Assembly (NCBI RefSeq): GCF_900105835.1
Contig: NZ_LT629783.1
Span: forward strand, 2,845,001 to 2,909,000
DNA length: 64,000 bases
Direction of reading: 5' to 3'
Source: Pseudomonas fragi
GTDB taxonomy: Bacteria; Pseudomonadota; Gammaproteobacteria; Pseudomonadales; Pseudomonadaceae
A program made the translations under genes and the position numbers. Positions 48,476 through 59,819 of the stretch are shown here, piece by piece (the first letter of the stretch is position 1; every line of letters begins with the position of its first letter). The notes below the pieces were generated by a model that was not told the DNA's origin, did no database searches, and worked only from the letters and a program-made list of their open reading frames with translations.

Positions 48476-51028
48476 TCAGGCAGCAGGCTGCAACGGCAAC
48501 AACGGTGCGTGAGGGTCAGCGGCAACCGACTCACGCCAGGCGTTCAGCCAGCCTTCATGACCTTCGCTCCACACCAGCGCATGCAGGCGCGCCAGAGCAA
48601 CCGGGTCGCTGAGCAACTGCATGCGCTCGTTGTTGGTGACACCCTGCGGGCCGACTTTGAGCGCATGACGCACACGCTCGGTACGCAGCCATTCGATCGG
48701 CTCAGCTTCACGGTGACGGGACGTCGCCAGGGCACAGGCCAATGCGTTCTGCTGCGGATCGACCACGGCCCGGACAAAACCGTCATGCAGCGCGTGGTAG
48801 CGGTTCTCATGGGTGTATTCGGCGGTGGCCGACAATTCACGCGGCGGTGCGTATTCCTCAGGAATCAGGAACAGGCTTTCGTCGCGGGTCTTGAGGCCCA
48901 GTTTCACCCGGCTGGAAATCACCGATACCGGGATCGACAGCATCAGCGAGCCGACAATCGGCACCAACCACCACAAGAAGCTCGGGTTCAACCACAGCAC
49001 CAACGCTGCCCAGGCAGCACCCAGCAGAGTTTGCGGACCATGACGGCGCACCGCTTCGCTCCACGGCGTGGAGTCGTCGTCACGCTGTGGCGAGTTCCAG
49101 GTTGCCGCCCAGCCCAGAAACGCAGCCAGTACAAAGCGGGTGTGGAAGATCATGCGCACCGGTGCCAGCAGCATGGAGAACAACATCTCCAGCAGCATCG
49201 ACAACGTCACCTTGAACTTGCCACCGAACTCTTTGGCACCCTTGGCCCAGATCAGGATGATGCTCAGCAGTTTAGGCAGGAACAACAGCACGATCGTGGT
49301 CGAGAACAGCGCGACGGCTTTGTCCGGGTGCCATTGTGGCCACAGCGGATACAGCTGACGCGGTTCCATGAAGTACTGCGGCTCCATCAGCGTGTTGACT
49401 GCCAGCAAGGCCGTCGACAGCAGCAGGAAGAAGAACCACAGCGGCGCCGACAGGTATGACATCACCCCCGTGAGGAACACCGCACGGTGTACCGGGTGCA
49501 TGCCCTTGACCAGGAACAGGCGGAAGTTCATCAGGTTACCGTGGCACCAGCGACGGTCACGCTTGAGCTCATCCAGCAGGTTAGGCGGCAGTTCTTCGTA
49601 GCTGCCCGGCAAATCGTAGGCAATCCACACGCCCCAACCGGCACGACGCATCAACGCGGCTTCAACGAAGTCGTGAGACAGGATCGCACCCGCAAACGCA
49701 CCTTTACCCGGCAACGGCGCCAGGGCGCAGTGCTCGATAAAAGGCTTCATGCGGATAATTGCGTTGTGCCCCCAGTAGTGGGATTCACCCAACTGCCAGA
49801 AGTGCAGACCGGCGGTAAACAGCGGGCCGTACACACGGGTGGCGAACTGCTGCATGCGTGCATACAGCGTGTCCATGCCCGAGGCACGCGGCGCAGTCTG
49901 GATGATGCCGGCGTCTGGCGTGGCTTCCATCAAGCGCACCAGGCTGGTCAGGCATTCACCGCTCATCACGCTGTCTGCGTCGAGCACCACCATGTACTTG
50001 TAGTCACCGCCCCAGCGACGGCAGAAGTCGTCGAGGTTGCCGCTTTTACGCTTCACACGGCGACGGCGACGGCGGTAGAAAATGCGCCCGAAGCCTTCGG
50101 TTTCGCGGCACACATCCAGCCAGGCCTGTTGCTCGGCCACGCAGATATCGGGGTCGTTGCTGTCACTGAGAACGAAGAAGTCGAAGCGATCCAGGTCGCC
50201 GGTGGCGGCCACCGACTCGTAGGTCGCGCGCAAACCCGCGAATACACGGGTGACGTCTTCGTTGCAGATCGGCATCACCAGCGCAGTACGCGCCTGCTCC
50301 GGGATTGGCTCATCACCGGCGCTGGCGCCGGAAATGCGGTATTTGTCATGCCCGGTCAACAACTCCAGAAAGCCCATCAGGGCTGTCCAGAAACCTGCCG
50401 ATACCCAGCAGAACAAAATCCCGAACAGGATCAGGATGCTGGTTTGCAGGGCATAGGGCAGCACTTGCTGGGCCGTTTGCATCAACGGCTGGTGCAGCAC
50501 TTCTTCAAGATCAACGAAGGCCCAGCCCTGGTACGGCATGATGCCTTTCATGTACCAGCCGGCGACGATGGTCTGGCCGAGCATCAAGACCAGCAGGATG
50601 TAACGGCGGATCGAGCCCACCGTACGCCAGCGGGCCTTGGGCAGGACGCGTTCGTCGATTTCCGGCTTGGGCGGGTTGCTGCGCCCGGTCAGGCGCCGCC
50701 AGCCACGCACCAGAATATTGGTGCGCCACGGCTCGGGCACCACCTTGGTGCGGCGAATCGGTGGCGTGGCCTTGAGCATCACCCGGCCGCTGGCGTCGAG
50801 GGCGAGCATTTCTGCTTCCTCAAGTTCAGCCGCCGAGGTCAGGTTCAGACGCGTGCCCACCGAGGCCTGAGCGGCCTCGGCAGCATCCACGTCGCTCTGC
50901 GCCGACAAGCGTGCATGCAACTCGGCGAACGAGGTGCAGCTCGCCAGTTCAGCGCGCTGCTCATCGCTCAGTGGCAAATGCGCCAGGTACTCGCCAAGCG
51001 AGACCTCATGGGGCTGAGCATTACTCAT
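48476..51028 (-). CDS. opgH: Osmoregulated periplasmic glucan glucosyltransferase OpgH
   Basis: An 850-residue inner-membrane GT2 enzyme that polymerises and translocates the glucan backbone of osmoregulated periplasmic glucans. Cytoplasmic N-terminal ~140 residues precede two membrane helices; the glycosyltransferase core has [11 protein letters not shown] (about 349-359) as the DxD motif and the RRWCHGN (QxxRW-like) segment near 510, followed by further membrane segments (about 525-720). It overlaps opgG by eight bases as the second gene of opgGH. Confidence 0.95.
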   Translation of the reverse strand: MSNAQPHEVSLGEYLAHLPLSDEQRAELASCTSFAELHARLSAQSDVDAAEAAQASVGTRLNLTSAAELEEAEMLALDASGRVMLKATPPIRRTKVVPEPWRTNILVRGWRRLTGRSNPPKPEIDERVLPKARWRTVGSIRRYILLVLMLGQTIVAGWYMKGIMPYQGWAFVDLEEVLHQPLMQTAQQVLPYALQTSILILFGILFCWVSAGFWTALMGFLELLTGHDKYRISGASAGDEPIPEQARTALVMPICNEDVTRVFAGLRATYESVAATGDLDRFDFFVLSDSNDPDICVAEQQAWLDVCRETEGFGRIFYRRRRRRVKRKSGNLDDFCRRWGGDYKYMVVLDADSVMSGECLTSLVRLMEATPDAGIIQTAPRASGMDTLYARMQQFATRVYGPLFTAGLHFWQLGESHYWGHNAIIRMKPFIEHCALAPLPGKGAFAGAILSHDFVEAALMRRAGWGVWIAYDLPGSYEELPPNLLDELKRDRRWCHGNLMNFRLFLVKGMHPVHRAVFLTGVMSYLSAPLWFFFLLLSTALLAVNTLMEPQYFMEPRQLYPLWPQWHPDKAVALFSTTIVLLFLPKLLSIILIWAKGAKEFGGKFKVTLSMLLEMLFSMLLAPVRMIFHTRFVLAAFLGWAATWNSPQRDDDSTPWSEAVRRHGPQTLLGAAWAALVLWLNPSFLWWLVPIVGSLMLSIPVSVISSRVKLGLKTRDESLFLIPEEYAPPRELSATAEYTHENRYHALHDGFVRAVVDPQQNALACALATSRHREAEPIEWLRTERVRHALKVGPQGVTNNERMQLLSDPVALARLHALVWSEGHEGWLNAWRESVAADPHAPLLPLQPAA

Positions 51029-52751
51029 CGGCTGGCAACTGGTAGCTCCAGGTCTCGGTCAGCACTTTTTCAGTCTTGACCGGCTCCGGAGTGGCTGGTG
51101 TCGCTTCAGGCGCCTTGGCGTCCTTGGCTGCATGGTCTTTCTTTTCCAGCGCCTTGGCCGCAGCTTTCTCGGCTTTGGTCTCAGGTGCCTTATCAGCTTT
51201 GGCGGCGGCAGCCTGCTCGACATCCTGAACCAGCGCCGCGCGCAGTTCGGTGGACTTGCTCGGGTCTTTGACCTTCAGGCGCAGGGTCAAGCGCCAGCCC
51301 TTGGTTTCAGGGTTGTAGCGCACGTTGTTTTCTACCAGCTCGGCGTTGTCACCCACGCTGACCTGGCTGCGCACGGCGGCGTTTTCCGGCAAGGCCTTGA
51401 GGGACGGGCCCTCGAAGTCCACCAGGTAGGCAACGCTACCGTCGGGCTGGCGAATCAGGTTGGATTGCTTGACGTCACCGGTCGAACGCAGGGTCTGTTG
51501 GGCCCAGGCGCTATCGGCCGGGTGCAGGGCCGCTTCGTCCATGGTCCAGTGCAGGCGATAGGCGAAATCGAATGGCTTGAGCGGCTCTGGCAGGGTGTCC
51601 GGGCTCCAGAACGCAACGATGTTGTCGTTGGTTTCGTCAGCGGTCGGAATTTCTACCAGGTCAACCGAGCCTTTGCCCCAGTCGCCCTGCGGTTCGATCC
51701 AGGCGCTTGGGCGCTTATGGTAGTTGTCGTCCAGGTCTTCGTAGTGGCTGAAGTCGCGACCACGTTGCAGCAAGCCAAAGCCACGCGGGTTTTCAACCGA
51801 GAAGTTGCTCACCGACAGGTGTTTCGGGTTGTTCAGCGGGCGCCAGATCCACTCGCCGTTGCCGGCATGGATCGCCAGGCCCGAGCTATCGTGCAGCTCG
51901 CGACGGTAGTTGAGGACTTTGGACGGCTGGTTGGCGCCGAACAGGTACATGCTGGTCAGCGGAGCGATGCCCAGCTTGCCCACTTTGTCACGCAGGAACA
52001 TCTGCGCCTTGACGTCCACCACCGTGTCCACGCCCGGGCGCAGGGTAAAGCGGTAAGCACCGGTCGCCCGTGGCGAATCCAGCAGGGCGAAGATCACCAG
52101 GTGCTTGTCGTTTGGCTTGGGTTTTTCGATCCAGAATTCGGTGAAGCGCGGGAACTCTTCGCCCGACGGCAATGCGGTGTCGATCGCCATACCACGGGCC
52201 GACAGGCCATAGATCTGGCCCTTGCCCACAACGCGGAAGTAACTCGCGCCGAGCATGGTCATGATTTCGTCCTGCTTATCCGCCTTGTTGATCGGATACA
52301 GCACGCGGAAACCCGCCCAACCGAGGTTTTCGGTGGCTTTAGGGTCAAACTGGACGTCGCCGAAATCGAAACGGCTCGGGTCGTACTTGATCTCTTCAAC
52401 CGTGGTGGCGGTCACTTCGTTGATTTTCACCGGGGTGTCGAAATGCATGCCCTGGTGATAGAAGGACAGTTTGAACGGGGTTTTATCGCCCGCCCACTGG
52501 GCCTTGTCGCGGTTGAACTGGATTTTCTGGTAGTCCGCGAACTTCATGTCGCGGAACTCTTTTGGCAAATTGCTGCGCGGCGCTTGGTACTTCTGCTCGG
52601 CGAGGGTTTTAGCCTCAGCCGCCACGTCATCCAGACTGAATGCCCACAGTTGACCCGCACCGAACAAGCAAAAGAGCGCAGAGCCCGTCACCAGTGCGTT
52701 ACGCAACCGCTTGGCAGACATTTTTGGTGCATTTAATGGACTAACAATCAC
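51021..52751 (-). CDS. opgG: Periplasmic glucan biosynthesis protein OpgG
   Basis: A 576-residue periplasmic protein that acts on OpgH-made linear glucans (OpgG/OpgD fold, glycoside hydrolase-like). I start it at the GTG 52749-52751, preceded by GAGG; the open frame continues further upstream but lacks family fit. The N-terminus ([32 protein letters not shown]) is a signal peptide. Typical blocks include [23 protein letters not shown] and [28 protein letters not shown]. An Ala/Lys/Pro-rich low-complexity insert of about 50 residues (about 515-560) precedes the final strand, making it longer than E. coli OpgG (511). Confidence 0.94.
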   Translation of the reverse strand: MIVSPLNAPKMSAKRLRNALVTGSALFCLFGAGQLWAFSLDDVAAEAKTLAEQKYQAPRSNLPKEFRDMKFADYQKIQFNRDKAQWAGDKTPFKLSFYHQGMHFDTPVKINEVTATTVEEIKYDPSRFDFGDVQFDPKATENLGWAGFRVLYPINKADKQDEIMTMLGASYFRVVGKGQIYGLSARGMAIDTALPSGEEFPRFTEFWIEKPKPNDKHLVIFALLDSPRATGAYRFTLRPGVDTVVDVKAQMFLRDKVGKLGIAPLTSMYLFGANQPSKVLNYRRELHDSSGLAIHAGNGEWIWRPLNNPKHLSVSNFSVENPRGFGLLQRGRDFSHYEDLDDNYHKRPSAWIEPQGDWGKGSVDLVEIPTADETNDNIVAFWSPDTLPEPLKPFDFAYRLHWTMDEAALHPADSAWAQQTLRSTGDVKQSNLIRQPDGSVAYLVDFEGPSLKALPENAAVRSQVSVGDNAELVENNVRYNPETKGWRLTLRLKVKDPSKSTELRAALVQDVEQAAAAKADKAPETKAEKAAAKALEKKDHAAKDAKAPEATPATPEPVKTEKVLTETWSYQLPADE

Positions 52752-52940
52752 GAGCAAACCTCGCCGAAAACAGATGATGAAACCAACGGCCAGCGATCTA
52801 AATGCCAGGTTGGCGAGCACTGTTCCGACCGTCAAAGGATAGAATGATTCCCCAGACGTGTCGGATTAGTCTCTGTGTAGCGCAGGATTATCTAGTAGCC
52901 CGCGTTACAACGCATCTACTGTCAGCAAGTATTTCTCGTT

Positions 52941-52975
52941 AAAAACCCCTGTTTTCAGACGAAAACACGGTTTTT
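52941..52975 (-). terminator. Terminator of dtd
   Basis: On the minus strand AAAAACC and GGTTTTT arms enclose an inner stem TGTTTTC/GAAAACA with a GTCT loop. It lies eight bases after the dtd stop and ends in a T run. Confidence 0.75.
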
Positions 52976-52982
52976 CAGGGTT

Positions 52983-53420
52983 TTAGGTTTGTAACAGAAA
53001 TGTCACAGGGCCATCATTGGTCAAATGCACCTGCATATCGGCGCCAAAACGCCCCGATGCCACGGTTGGGTGCAACCGTTTTGCCTCGCCCAGCAAGTGA
53101 TCGAACAACGCCTGGGCCAACGCCGGGGGCGCTGCTGTGGAGAAGCTGGGACGCAGGCCGTTTTTGGTGTCTGCCGCCAGGGTAAATTGCGAAACCAGCA
53201 GCAAGCCACCGCCGATATCGGCCAGTGACAGGTTCATTTTGCCTTCGCAATCACTGAATACCCGGTAGTTGAGCAGCTTGTGCAGCATCTTGGCCGCGCT
53301 GGCCTCGGTATCGCCGGGTTCGACGGCGACCAGCACCAGCAAGCCCTGATCGATCGAACCGACAATCTCCCCCGCTACCTCTACCCGTGCGCCACTGACG
53401 CGCTGCAACAGGCCCCTCAT
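52983..53420 (-). CDS. dtd: D-aminoacyl-tRNA deacylase
   Basis: A 145-residue homodimeric enzyme that removes D-amino acids from mischarged tRNA. The two signature elements are [17 protein letters not shown] (about 77-93) and the cross-subunit Gly-cisPro motif NDGPVTFLL near the C-terminus (about 134-142). The N-terminus [21 protein letters not shown] fits the family. It overlaps the pip stop by four bases. Confidence 0.96.
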   Translation of the reverse strand: MRGLLQRVSGARVEVAGEIVGSIDQGLLVLVAVEPGDTEASAAKMLHKLLNYRVFSDCEGKMNLSLADIGGGLLLVSQFTLAADTKNGLRPSFSTAAPPALAQALFDHLLGEAKRLHPTVASGRFGADMQVHLTNDGPVTFLLQT

Positions 53421-54388
53421 GCTTCGTCGGGCTGCAAGTTGAGCAGGCGCCGGGCCATTTGCTCGGTGGCGCGCACCAGGGCGTCGGTAATCCCGGGTTC
53501 GGTGGCCACATGACCGGCTTCGCGGATAATTTGCAACTCACTGCCCGGCCAGGCCTGGTGCAGCTCCCAGGCGTTATCCAGCGGGCAGATCATGTCGTAG
53601 CGGCCATGCACGATCACGGCCGGCAGGTGAGCGATCTTGTGCATGTCGCGCAGCAACTGGTTAGGTTCCAGGAACGCGTTGTTCATAAAGTAGTGGCATT
53701 CGATACGGGCAATAGACAATGCCCGGTGCGGGTCGCAGAAGCGCTCGACCACCTGCGGGTTGGGCCGCAGGGTGGCGGCGCGGCCTTCCCAGGTCGACCA
53801 TGCCTTGGCCACATGCATCTGGGCAATCTGGTCGTTGCCCGTGAGGCGCTTGTGAAAGGCACTCATCAGGTCGTCACGCTCCTCCTCAGGGATCGGCGCG
53901 ATATATTCCTGCCAGTAGTCGGGGAAAATCCGGCTGGCCCCTGCCTGATAGAACCATTCGATTTCCTGCGGCCGTGCCAGAAAGATCCCACGCAGAATCA
54001 GGCCGTGCACTTGCTCTGGATGGCTTTGCGCGTAGGCAAGAGACAGGGTCGAGCCCCACGAGCCGCCAAACAGCACCCATTTTTCGATGCCCAGAAACAG
54101 ACGGATCCGCTCCATGTCGGCGACCAGGTCCCAGGTTGTATTGCTGTCCAGGCTGGCGTGGGGGGTAGAGCGCCCGCAACCGCGCTGATCGAAAGTGATG
54201 ATGCGATACAGGCCCGGGTCGAAGTAGCAGCGGCTGTTGGCATCGCAGCCAGAGCCCGGCCCGCCGTGGACAAACACCACCGGCAAGCCGTCTGGCGAAC
54301 CGCTCTCGTCAACGTAAAGCACATGCGGGCCATCGACCGCCAGCTCGTGCCGGGCGTAGGGTTTGATCTGCGGGAACAAGGTCTGCAT
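53417..54388 (-). CDS. pip: Proline iminopeptidase
   Basis: A 323-residue alpha/beta-hydrolase (peptidase S33) that cleaves N-terminal proline from peptides. The oxyanion segment [17 protein letters not shown] (about 37-53), [12 protein letters not shown] (about 67-78), the nucleophile motif [15 protein letters not shown] (about 105-119, Ser in GGSWGS) and catalytic His in [11 protein letters not shown] (about 295) are visible. Cytosolic: no signal peptide. Its neighbour dtd is the usual partner in the genus. Confidence 0.95.
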   Translation of the reverse strand: MQTLFPQIKPYARHELAVDGPHVLYVDESGSPDGLPVVFVHGGPGSGCDANSRCYFDPGLYRIITFDQRGCGRSTPHASLDSNTTWDLVADMERIRLFLGIEKWVLFGGSWGSTLSLAYAQSHPEQVHGLILRGIFLARPQEIEWFYQAGASRIFPDYWQEYIAPIPEEERDDLMSAFHKRLTGNDQIAQMHVAKAWSTWEGRAATLRPNPQVVERFCDPHRALSIARIECHYFMNNAFLEPNQLLRDMHKIAHLPAVIVHGRYDMICPLDNAWELHQAWPGSELQIIREAGHVATEPGITDALVRATEQMARRLLNLQPDEA

Positions 54389-54494
54389 TACGCACTCCAG
54401 GGAGGGGTCGAAAGAGATTGCCGTCAGGCATCATAAACCCGATTGGAGGTGTTGAGCATGCCCTTATAAGTCCTGGGGGCAAGACCACTGAACC

Positions 54495-54581
54495 TGTGGG
54501 AGCGGGCTTGCCCGCGATAGTCGCGACACGGTGTATCTGTAGCCCCGCAGCGATCCAATCGCGAGCAAGCCCGCTCCTACA
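54495..54581. repeat. REP pair, copy 6
   Basis: Inverted units at 54495-54518 (with GCCCGCG in place of GCTCGCG) and 54558-54581 between hutG and pip. One base in the right arm is changed (CTCCTACA), a sign of slight decay. Confidence 0.9.
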
Positions 54582-54608
54582 AGTACTGGGCTTTCTTCTC
54601 CCGGGCCA

Positions 54609-55409
54609 TCAGGCGTAGCGTTCACGCCCCCACTCGATCACCTGCGCCAGCAATTGCCTGAGCACCACCCGGGTCGGTGCGGCGAGGTCTTCGCGGTAGT
54701 TGAACGGCTCGACCTCTTCCATATAAGTACATTGCGCCAGTTCCAGCTGCACAGCGTGGATGTTATCCACAGGGCTGCCGTAATGACGAGTGATATGGCC
54801 ACCCTTGAAGCGCCCGTTCAGTACATGGCTGTAGGCCGGATGCCCGGCACAAATGGCTTCCAGGTCACGGGCCAGCGCAGGGTCGCAACTGGCGCCATTG
54901 AAGGTGCCCAGGTTGAAGTCCGGCAGGCGGCCGTCAAACAGATGAGGGATTTGCGAGCGAATGGAGTGCGCATCGAACAGCAGCGCATAGCCAAACTCGT
55001 CTTTCATGCGCTGGAGTTCCTGTTGCAGGGTCTGGTGATAAGGCTTCCAGATCTGTTCCAGGTACGTCGCACGCTCCTCTTTCGTAGGCACCTGCCCCTC
55101 ACGAAACAATGGCACGCCCTCAAACAGCGTGGCCGGGAACAAGCCTGTGGTCGCGCCCACATACATCGGCGCATCGTCCTGCGGGCGATTGAGGTCAATT
55201 ACAAAGCGCGAATACTCGGCCGCCAGGGTGCTGGCCCCCAGCTCACTGGCAAAGTCGTAAAGCTGCGGGATATGCCAGTCGGTGTCCGGCAGGCTTTGCG
55301 CCTCGGGGATCAGCCCGGCCTTGACCGCTGGCGTCAGTTTCAGACCGGCATGGGGCATGCTGATCAGCAATGGCACGCGGCCTTGTTTGAATGTCAGAAC
55401 CTTGTCCAC
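54609..55409 (-). CDS. hutG: N-formylglutamate deformylase
   Basis: A 266-residue metal hydrolase that turns N-formyl-L-glutamate into formate and glutamate, the last step of the five-step histidine pathway. The LLISMPHAGLKLTP opening (about 14-27), YSRFVIDLNRPQDD (about 66-79) and LLFDAHSIRSQIPHLFDGRLPDFNLGTFNGASC (about 142-174) belong to the N-formylglutamate amidohydrolase family, with the His/Asp residues as metal ligands. It is 10 bases after hutI. The arginase-like HutG of four-step pathways is a different family. Confidence 0.95.
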   Translation of the reverse strand: MDKVLTFKQGRVPLLISMPHAGLKLTPAVKAGLIPEAQSLPDTDWHIPQLYDFASELGASTLAAEYSRFVIDLNRPQDDAPMYVGATTGLFPATLFEGVPLFREGQVPTKEERATYLEQIWKPYHQTLQQELQRMKDEFGYALLFDAHSIRSQIPHLFDGRLPDFNLGTFNGASCDPALARDLEAICAGHPAYSHVLNGRFKGGHITRHYGSPVDNIHAVQLELAQCTYMEEVEPFNYREDLAAPTRVVLRQLLAQVIEWGRERYA

Positions 55410-55419
55410 AAGCTTTCTC

Positions 55420-56625
55420 CTAAAGCGTTACGTCAACGCCGCTGCGCACAACGCGTTTGTCCAGATCACCGCCCAGCCAGTAGGCCAGGTCTGCAGGGCG
55501 ATCAATGTTCCAGGCGACAAAGTCGGCCACCTTGCCAGGCTCAAGCGAGCCGTGGGTCTCGCCCATGCCCAATGCCATTGCCGCGTGCAGGGTGACCCCG
55601 GCCAGGGCTTCTTCGGGGGTCATGCGGAACAGGGTGCAGGCCATGTTCAGCATCAGGCGCAGCGACAAGCCCGGCGAGGTGCCCGGGTTGAGGTCGCTGG
55701 CGATGGCGATTTTTACCCCGTGCTTGCGCAGGGCTTCCATCGGCGGCAATTGCGTTTCACGCAAAAAGTAGAACGCGCCCGGCAAGAGTACGGCCACGGT
55801 GCCGGATTCGGCCATGGCAATGGCGTCTTCTTCGGTCATGAATTCCAGATGATCGGCCGACAGCGCCTGATAACGCGCCGCCAAGCTGGAGCCATGCAAT
55901 GAAGACAGCTGCTCGGCGTGCAATTTGACCGGCAGGCCCAGTTGCTGCGCCACCTTGAACACCCGCTCCACCTGCTCAGGCGAAAATGCCAGGTATTCGC
56001 AGAAGGCATCCACGGCGTCCACCAGCCCTTCGGCCGCCAGCGCGGGCAGCATCTCGTTACAGATATGCTCGATATAGTCGTCGGCGCGATCCTTGTACTC
56101 CGGCGGCAAGGCATGGGCGGCCAGGCAGGTGCTGCGCACCGTCACCGGCAACTCTTCACCCAGGCGGCGGATCACCCGCAAAATCTTGCGCTCGCTTTCA
56201 AGGCTCAGACCGTAACCGGATTTGATCTCGACACTGGTCACGCCATCGCGCAGCAAACACAGCAAGCGCTGACGGGCGCTGTCGAACAACTCGTCCTCGC
56301 TGGCCGCACGGGTCGCACGCACGGTGCTGGCAATACCGCCACCGGCGGCGGCGATTTCGGCATAGCTCACACCTTGCAAGCGTTGCTCGAATTCACCGCT
56401 GCGGTTGCCGCCAAATACCGTGTGCGTATGGCAATCGATCAGCCCCGGCGTGACCCACGCGCCTTCAAGGCCGTGGGTTTGCCCATATTCACCCGCCGGC
56501 AACTGCTGACGCGAACCAAGCCACTCAATGTAGCCGTCACGGGTGACGATGGCGGCATCCTCGATGATCGAGTACATGCCATTGGCCATTGTTGCGACAT
56601 TGCAGTGCTGCCAAAGGGTTTTCAT
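55420..56625 (-). CDS. hutI: Imidazolonepropionase
   Basis: A 401-residue amidohydrolase that hydrolyses 4-imidazolone-5-propanoate to N-formimino-L-glutamate. Metal-binding [12 protein letters not shown] (about 63-74), [25 protein letters not shown] (about 131-155), [10 protein letters not shown] (about 234-243) and [22 protein letters not shown] (about 314-335) are characteristic. It is 27 bases after the permease gene and precedes hutG. Confidence 0.96.
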   Translation of the reverse strand: MKTLWQHCNVATMANGMYSIIEDAAIVTRDGYIEWLGSRQQLPAGEYGQTHGLEGAWVTPGLIDCHTHTVFGGNRSGEFEQRLQGVSYAEIAAAGGGIASTVRATRAASEDELFDSARQRLLCLLRDGVTSVEIKSGYGLSLESERKILRVIRRLGEELPVTVRSTCLAAHALPPEYKDRADDYIEHICNEMLPALAAEGLVDAVDAFCEYLAFSPEQVERVFKVAQQLGLPVKLHAEQLSSLHGSSLAARYQALSADHLEFMTEEDAIAMAESGTVAVLLPGAFYFLRETQLPPMEALRKHGVKIAIASDLNPGTSPGLSLRLMLNMACTLFRMTPEEALAGVTLHAAMALGMGETHGSLEPGKVADFVAWNIDRPADLAYWLGGDLDKRVVRSGVDVTL

Positions 56626-56652
56626 CGCGTCACTCCGTCAAAAATCAATAAC

Positions 56653-58056
56653 TCAGGAAAGCTCGGGCGCCACTTCAATCGCCCGCCCTGCTGCCGGCTT
56701 TACCCACAACAGGTAAGCCACAACCAGCATGAGAATCCAGACCACGCCTACCATCAGCGCTGCCTGTGTCTCAGGGAAATAGCCCAGCACACCGAAGATA
56801 AACACCATAAATACAATGGCGGCAATCGGCGCATAGGGCCAGAACGGTACCGGGAACTTGAGCTCGGCCACCTGTTCACGGGTCATGGAGCGACGCATGG
56901 CCACTTGAGTCACCAGGATCATCAACCACACCCACACCGTGGCAAAGGTCGCAATCGAAGCAATCACCAGGAAGATGTTTTCCGGGATCAGATAGTTAAG
57001 CACCACACCGACCAGCAAGGTGGCGCCCATAACCAGAACGGTCATCCACGGCACGCCATGCCGGGAAATTTTGGCAAAGCCCTTGGGCGCCTGACCTTGC
57101 TGGGCCAGGCCATACATCATGCGGCCGGCGCCGAAAATGTCGCTGTTGATCGCCGACACTGCCGCCGAGATCACCACGATATTGAGGATGGTGGCCGCCG
57201 AGCTGATGCCCAGGCTGTCAAAAATCTGCACAAAGGGGCTGCCCTGGCTGCCGATCTGGGTCCACGGGTAAATGGCCATCAACACAAACAGGGTCAGCAC
57301 GTAAAACAGCAGAATACGCAGCGGCACTGCGTTGATCGCCTTGGGGATCACACGCTGCGGGTCTTTGGCCTCACCGGCGGTAATACCGATGATCTCAATA
57401 CCGCCAAAGGCAAACATCACCACGGCAAACGAGGCGATCAGACCGCCCACGCCATTGGGCATAAAGCCGCCGAAGGACCAAAGATTACTGATGCCGGTCG
57501 CCACCGCATCGGAGCTGCCCGAGGTGCCGATGCCAAACAGCATGATGCCGAAACCGGCCAGGATCATCGCCACGATGGCGGCAACCTTGAGCAGCGACAG
57601 CCAGAATTCCATTTCACCGAAGACCTTGACGCTGCACAGGTTCAGGCCGCCAATCAGCAGCACGATGCCCAGCACCCAGATCCAGCGCGCCACTTCCGGG
57701 AACCAGAAGCCCATGTAGATGCCGAACGCGGTGACATCGGCCAGACACACGATGATCATTTCGAAGGCATAGGTCCAGCCGAGGATAAAGCCCGACATGG
57801 GCCCCAGGTAGGTGCTGGCGTAGTGCCCGAACGAGCCGGACACCGGGTTGTGCACGGCCATTTCGCCCAGTGCACGCATGACCATGAAAACCGCCGCGCC
57901 ACCAATCAGGTAAGCCAGCAAGACAGCAGGCCCAGCCATCTGAATGGCAGCGGCTGAACCATAAAATAGACCCGTCCCGATCGCTGAACCCAGCGCCATG
58001 AAACGGATGTGGCGAGCGGATAGCCCGCGCTTCAAACCTTGAGTGTGGTTTTGCAT
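56653..58056 (-). CDS. hutT: Amino acid permease of the histidine utilisation cluster
   Basis: A 467-residue APC-superfamily (AAT) permease with about 12 membrane segments. The conserved opening [28 protein letters not shown] (about 8-35) and [36 protein letters not shown] (about 225-260) mark the group that includes ProY/HutT-like permeases. Position between hutH and hutI implies histidine (or urocanate) uptake. Only this secondary transporter is seen; no hut ABC importer is in view. Specificity is from context. Confidence 0.85.
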   Translation of the reverse strand: MQNHTQGLKRGLSARHIRFMALGSAIGTGLFYGSAAAIQMAGPAVLLAYLIGGAAVFMVMRALGEMAVHNPVSGSFGHYASTYLGPMSGFILGWTYAFEMIIVCLADVTAFGIYMGFWFPEVARWIWVLGIVLLIGGLNLCSVKVFGEMEFWLSLLKVAAIVAMILAGFGIMLFGIGTSGSSDAVATGISNLWSFGGFMPNGVGGLIASFAVVMFAFGGIEIIGITAGEAKDPQRVIPKAINAVPLRILLFYVLTLFVLMAIYPWTQIGSQGSPFVQIFDSLGISSAATILNIVVISAAVSAINSDIFGAGRMMYGLAQQGQAPKGFAKISRHGVPWMTVLVMGATLLVGVVLNYLIPENIFLVIASIATFATVWVWLMILVTQVAMRRSMTREQVAELKFPVPFWPYAPIAAIVFMVFIFGVLGYFPETQAALMVGVVWILMLVVAYLLWVKPAAGRAIEVAPELS

Positions 58057-58093
58057 TTCGCGTCCTTGATTATTTTTGTCAGCGAAAACAGAG

Positions 58094-58126
58094 ACGCAGA
58101 GAGCCCGTAGGCCCTCTGCGTTTTTT
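58094..58126. terminator. Intercistronic hairpin between hutH and the permease
   Basis: ACGCAGAG at 58094-58101 pairs with CTCTGCGT at 58114-58121, with six T residues at 58121-58126. The T run is on the plus strand, opposite to gene direction, so on the hut transcript it is more likely an attenuating or stabilising hairpin than a full terminator. Confidence 0.5.
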
Positions 58127-58129
58127 GGA

Positions 58130-59662
58130 TTACAGGCTTGGCAGAGCGTGTGCAGGCAGCAGAGCGTTCAGGCAACGGGACGCCAGCAGTTGCATGGCGA
58201 TTTCGATGTCCGGGGCGAAGAAGCGGTCTTTCTCATAGTGCGCGACCTTGCTGCGCAGGGTGGTGCGGGCGATTTCCAGCTTGGCGGACGTTTTCAGACC
58301 ATCACGCAGATCCAGGCCCTGGCACGCGGCCAGCCATTCGATGGCCAGAACACCGCGAACGTTTTCAGCCATTTCCCACAGACGCTTGCCAGCAGAAGGC
58401 GCCATCGAAACGTGGTCTTCCTGGTTGGCCGAGGTCGGAATGCTGTCGACGCTATGCGGGTGGGACAACGCCTTGTTCTCGCTAGCCAGGGCCGCAGCCG
58501 TCACTTGAGCGATCATAAAGCCGGAGTTGACGCCGCCATTGGCCACCAGGAACGGCGGCAGTTGCGACATGTGCTTGTCCATCATCAACGAGATGCGACG
58601 CTCGCTCAGCGAACCGATTTCAGCAATCGCCAGGGCCATGTTGTCAGCTGCCATCGCCACCGGTTCGGCATGGAAGTTGCCGCCGGAGATCACGTCGCCC
58701 TGCTCGGCGAACACCAGCGGGTTATCCGATACTGCGTTGGCTTCAATGCCCAGCACCTCGGCGGCCTGGCGGAACTGGGTCAGGCAGGCGCCCATCACTT
58801 GTGGCTGGCAGCGCAGGGAGTACGGGTCTTGTACCTTGTCGCAGTTTTTGTGCGACTCGGACACTGCGCTGCTGGTGCCCAGCAGGTCGCGATAAATCGC
58901 GGCGGCGTCGATCTGGCCGCGTTGGCCGCGGGCCGCATGAATGCGCGGGTCGAACGGCGAGCGCGAACCCAGTACGGCTTCAACGGTCAGGCCGCCACAG
59001 GCCATCGCGGCGGCAAACAGGTCTTCGCCTTCAAACAGGCCGCGCAGGGCGTAGGCCGTCGACACCTGAGTACCGTTAAGCAGGGCCAGGCCTTCCTTGG
59101 CAGCCAGGGTCAGCGGCTCAAGACCCGCCTGTTTCAGGGCGCTGACAGCATCCAGCCACTCACCTTTATAACGGGCCTTGCCTTCGCCCAGCAGCACCAG
59201 CGACATATGCGCCAACGGCGCCAAGTCGCCCGATGCACCCACCGAGCCTTTGAGCGGGATATGCGGGTAAACCTCGGCATTGATCAGGGCGATCAATGCA
59301 TCGATAACCACGCGACGGATCCCGGAGAAACCACGGCTCAGGCTGTTGACCTTGAGCACCATGATCAGGCGCACCAGATCATCGCTGATTGGCTCGCCGA
59401 TACCGGCTGCGTGGGAAAGCACCAGGGAACGCTGGAGGTTTTCCAGGTCTTCGCTGGCGATTTTGGTCGAAGCCAACAAGCCAAAACCTGTGTTGATGCC
59501 ATAGGTGGTGCGGTTTTCGGCGAGGATCTGCTCAACGCACGCCACACTGGCATCGATCTGCGCAGAAGCGCTCTCGTCCAGGCTGAGGGTAACCGGCTGC
59601 TGATAAATGTCACGCAGCTGGGCAAGGCTCAGTTGGCCGGGGATCAGGTTTAACTCAAGCAC
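58130..59662 (-). CDS. hutH: Histidine ammonia-lyase
   Basis: A 510-residue enzyme that deaminates histidine to urocanate. The ASG triad of the self-made MIO cofactor is in [23 protein letters not shown] (about 141-163). The tyrosine/arginine elements [13 protein letters not shown] (about 54-66), [15 protein letters not shown] and [16 protein letters not shown] (about 412-427) are also present. It lies 73 bases upstream of the permease and 157 bases downstream of hutU, with a REP pair in between. Confidence 0.97.
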   Translation of the reverse strand: MLELNLIPGQLSLAQLRDIYQQPVTLSLDESASAQIDASVACVEQILAENRTTYGINTGFGLLASTKIASEDLENLQRSLVLSHAAGIGEPISDDLVRLIMVLKVNSLSRGFSGIRRVVIDALIALINAEVYPHIPLKGSVGASGDLAPLAHMSLVLLGEGKARYKGEWLDAVSALKQAGLEPLTLAAKEGLALLNGTQVSTAYALRGLFEGEDLFAAAMACGGLTVEAVLGSRSPFDPRIHAARGQRGQIDAAAIYRDLLGTSSAVSESHKNCDKVQDPYSLRCQPQVMGACLTQFRQAAEVLGIEANAVSDNPLVFAEQGDVISGGNFHAEPVAMAADNMALAIAEIGSLSERRISLMMDKHMSQLPPFLVANGGVNSGFMIAQVTAAALASENKALSHPHSVDSIPTSANQEDHVSMAPSAGKRLWEMAENVRGVLAIEWLAACQGLDLRDGLKTSAKLEIARTTLRSKVAHYEKDRFFAPDIEIAMQLLASRCLNALLPAHALPSL

Positions 59663-59714
59663 GTTAATACTCCTTCACGCGTGTTACCGAAATTATAGAA
59701 ATTGTTCGTAACCT

Positions 59715-59802
59715 TGTGGGAGCCGGGCTGGCCCGCGATGGCATCATCTCGGACTGCCTGAAGCACCGAGGCGTCTGCATCGCGAGCAAGCCCGCTCCCA
59801 CA
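59715..59802. repeat. REP pair, copy 7
   Basis: Inverted units at 59715-59739 (variant AGCCGGGCTGGCCCGCG) and 59779-59802 between hutU and hutH inside the hut operon. It could set the relative amounts of hutU and downstream message. Confidence 0.9.
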
Positions 59803-59819
59803 GGATTCGTGCCCGCAGG

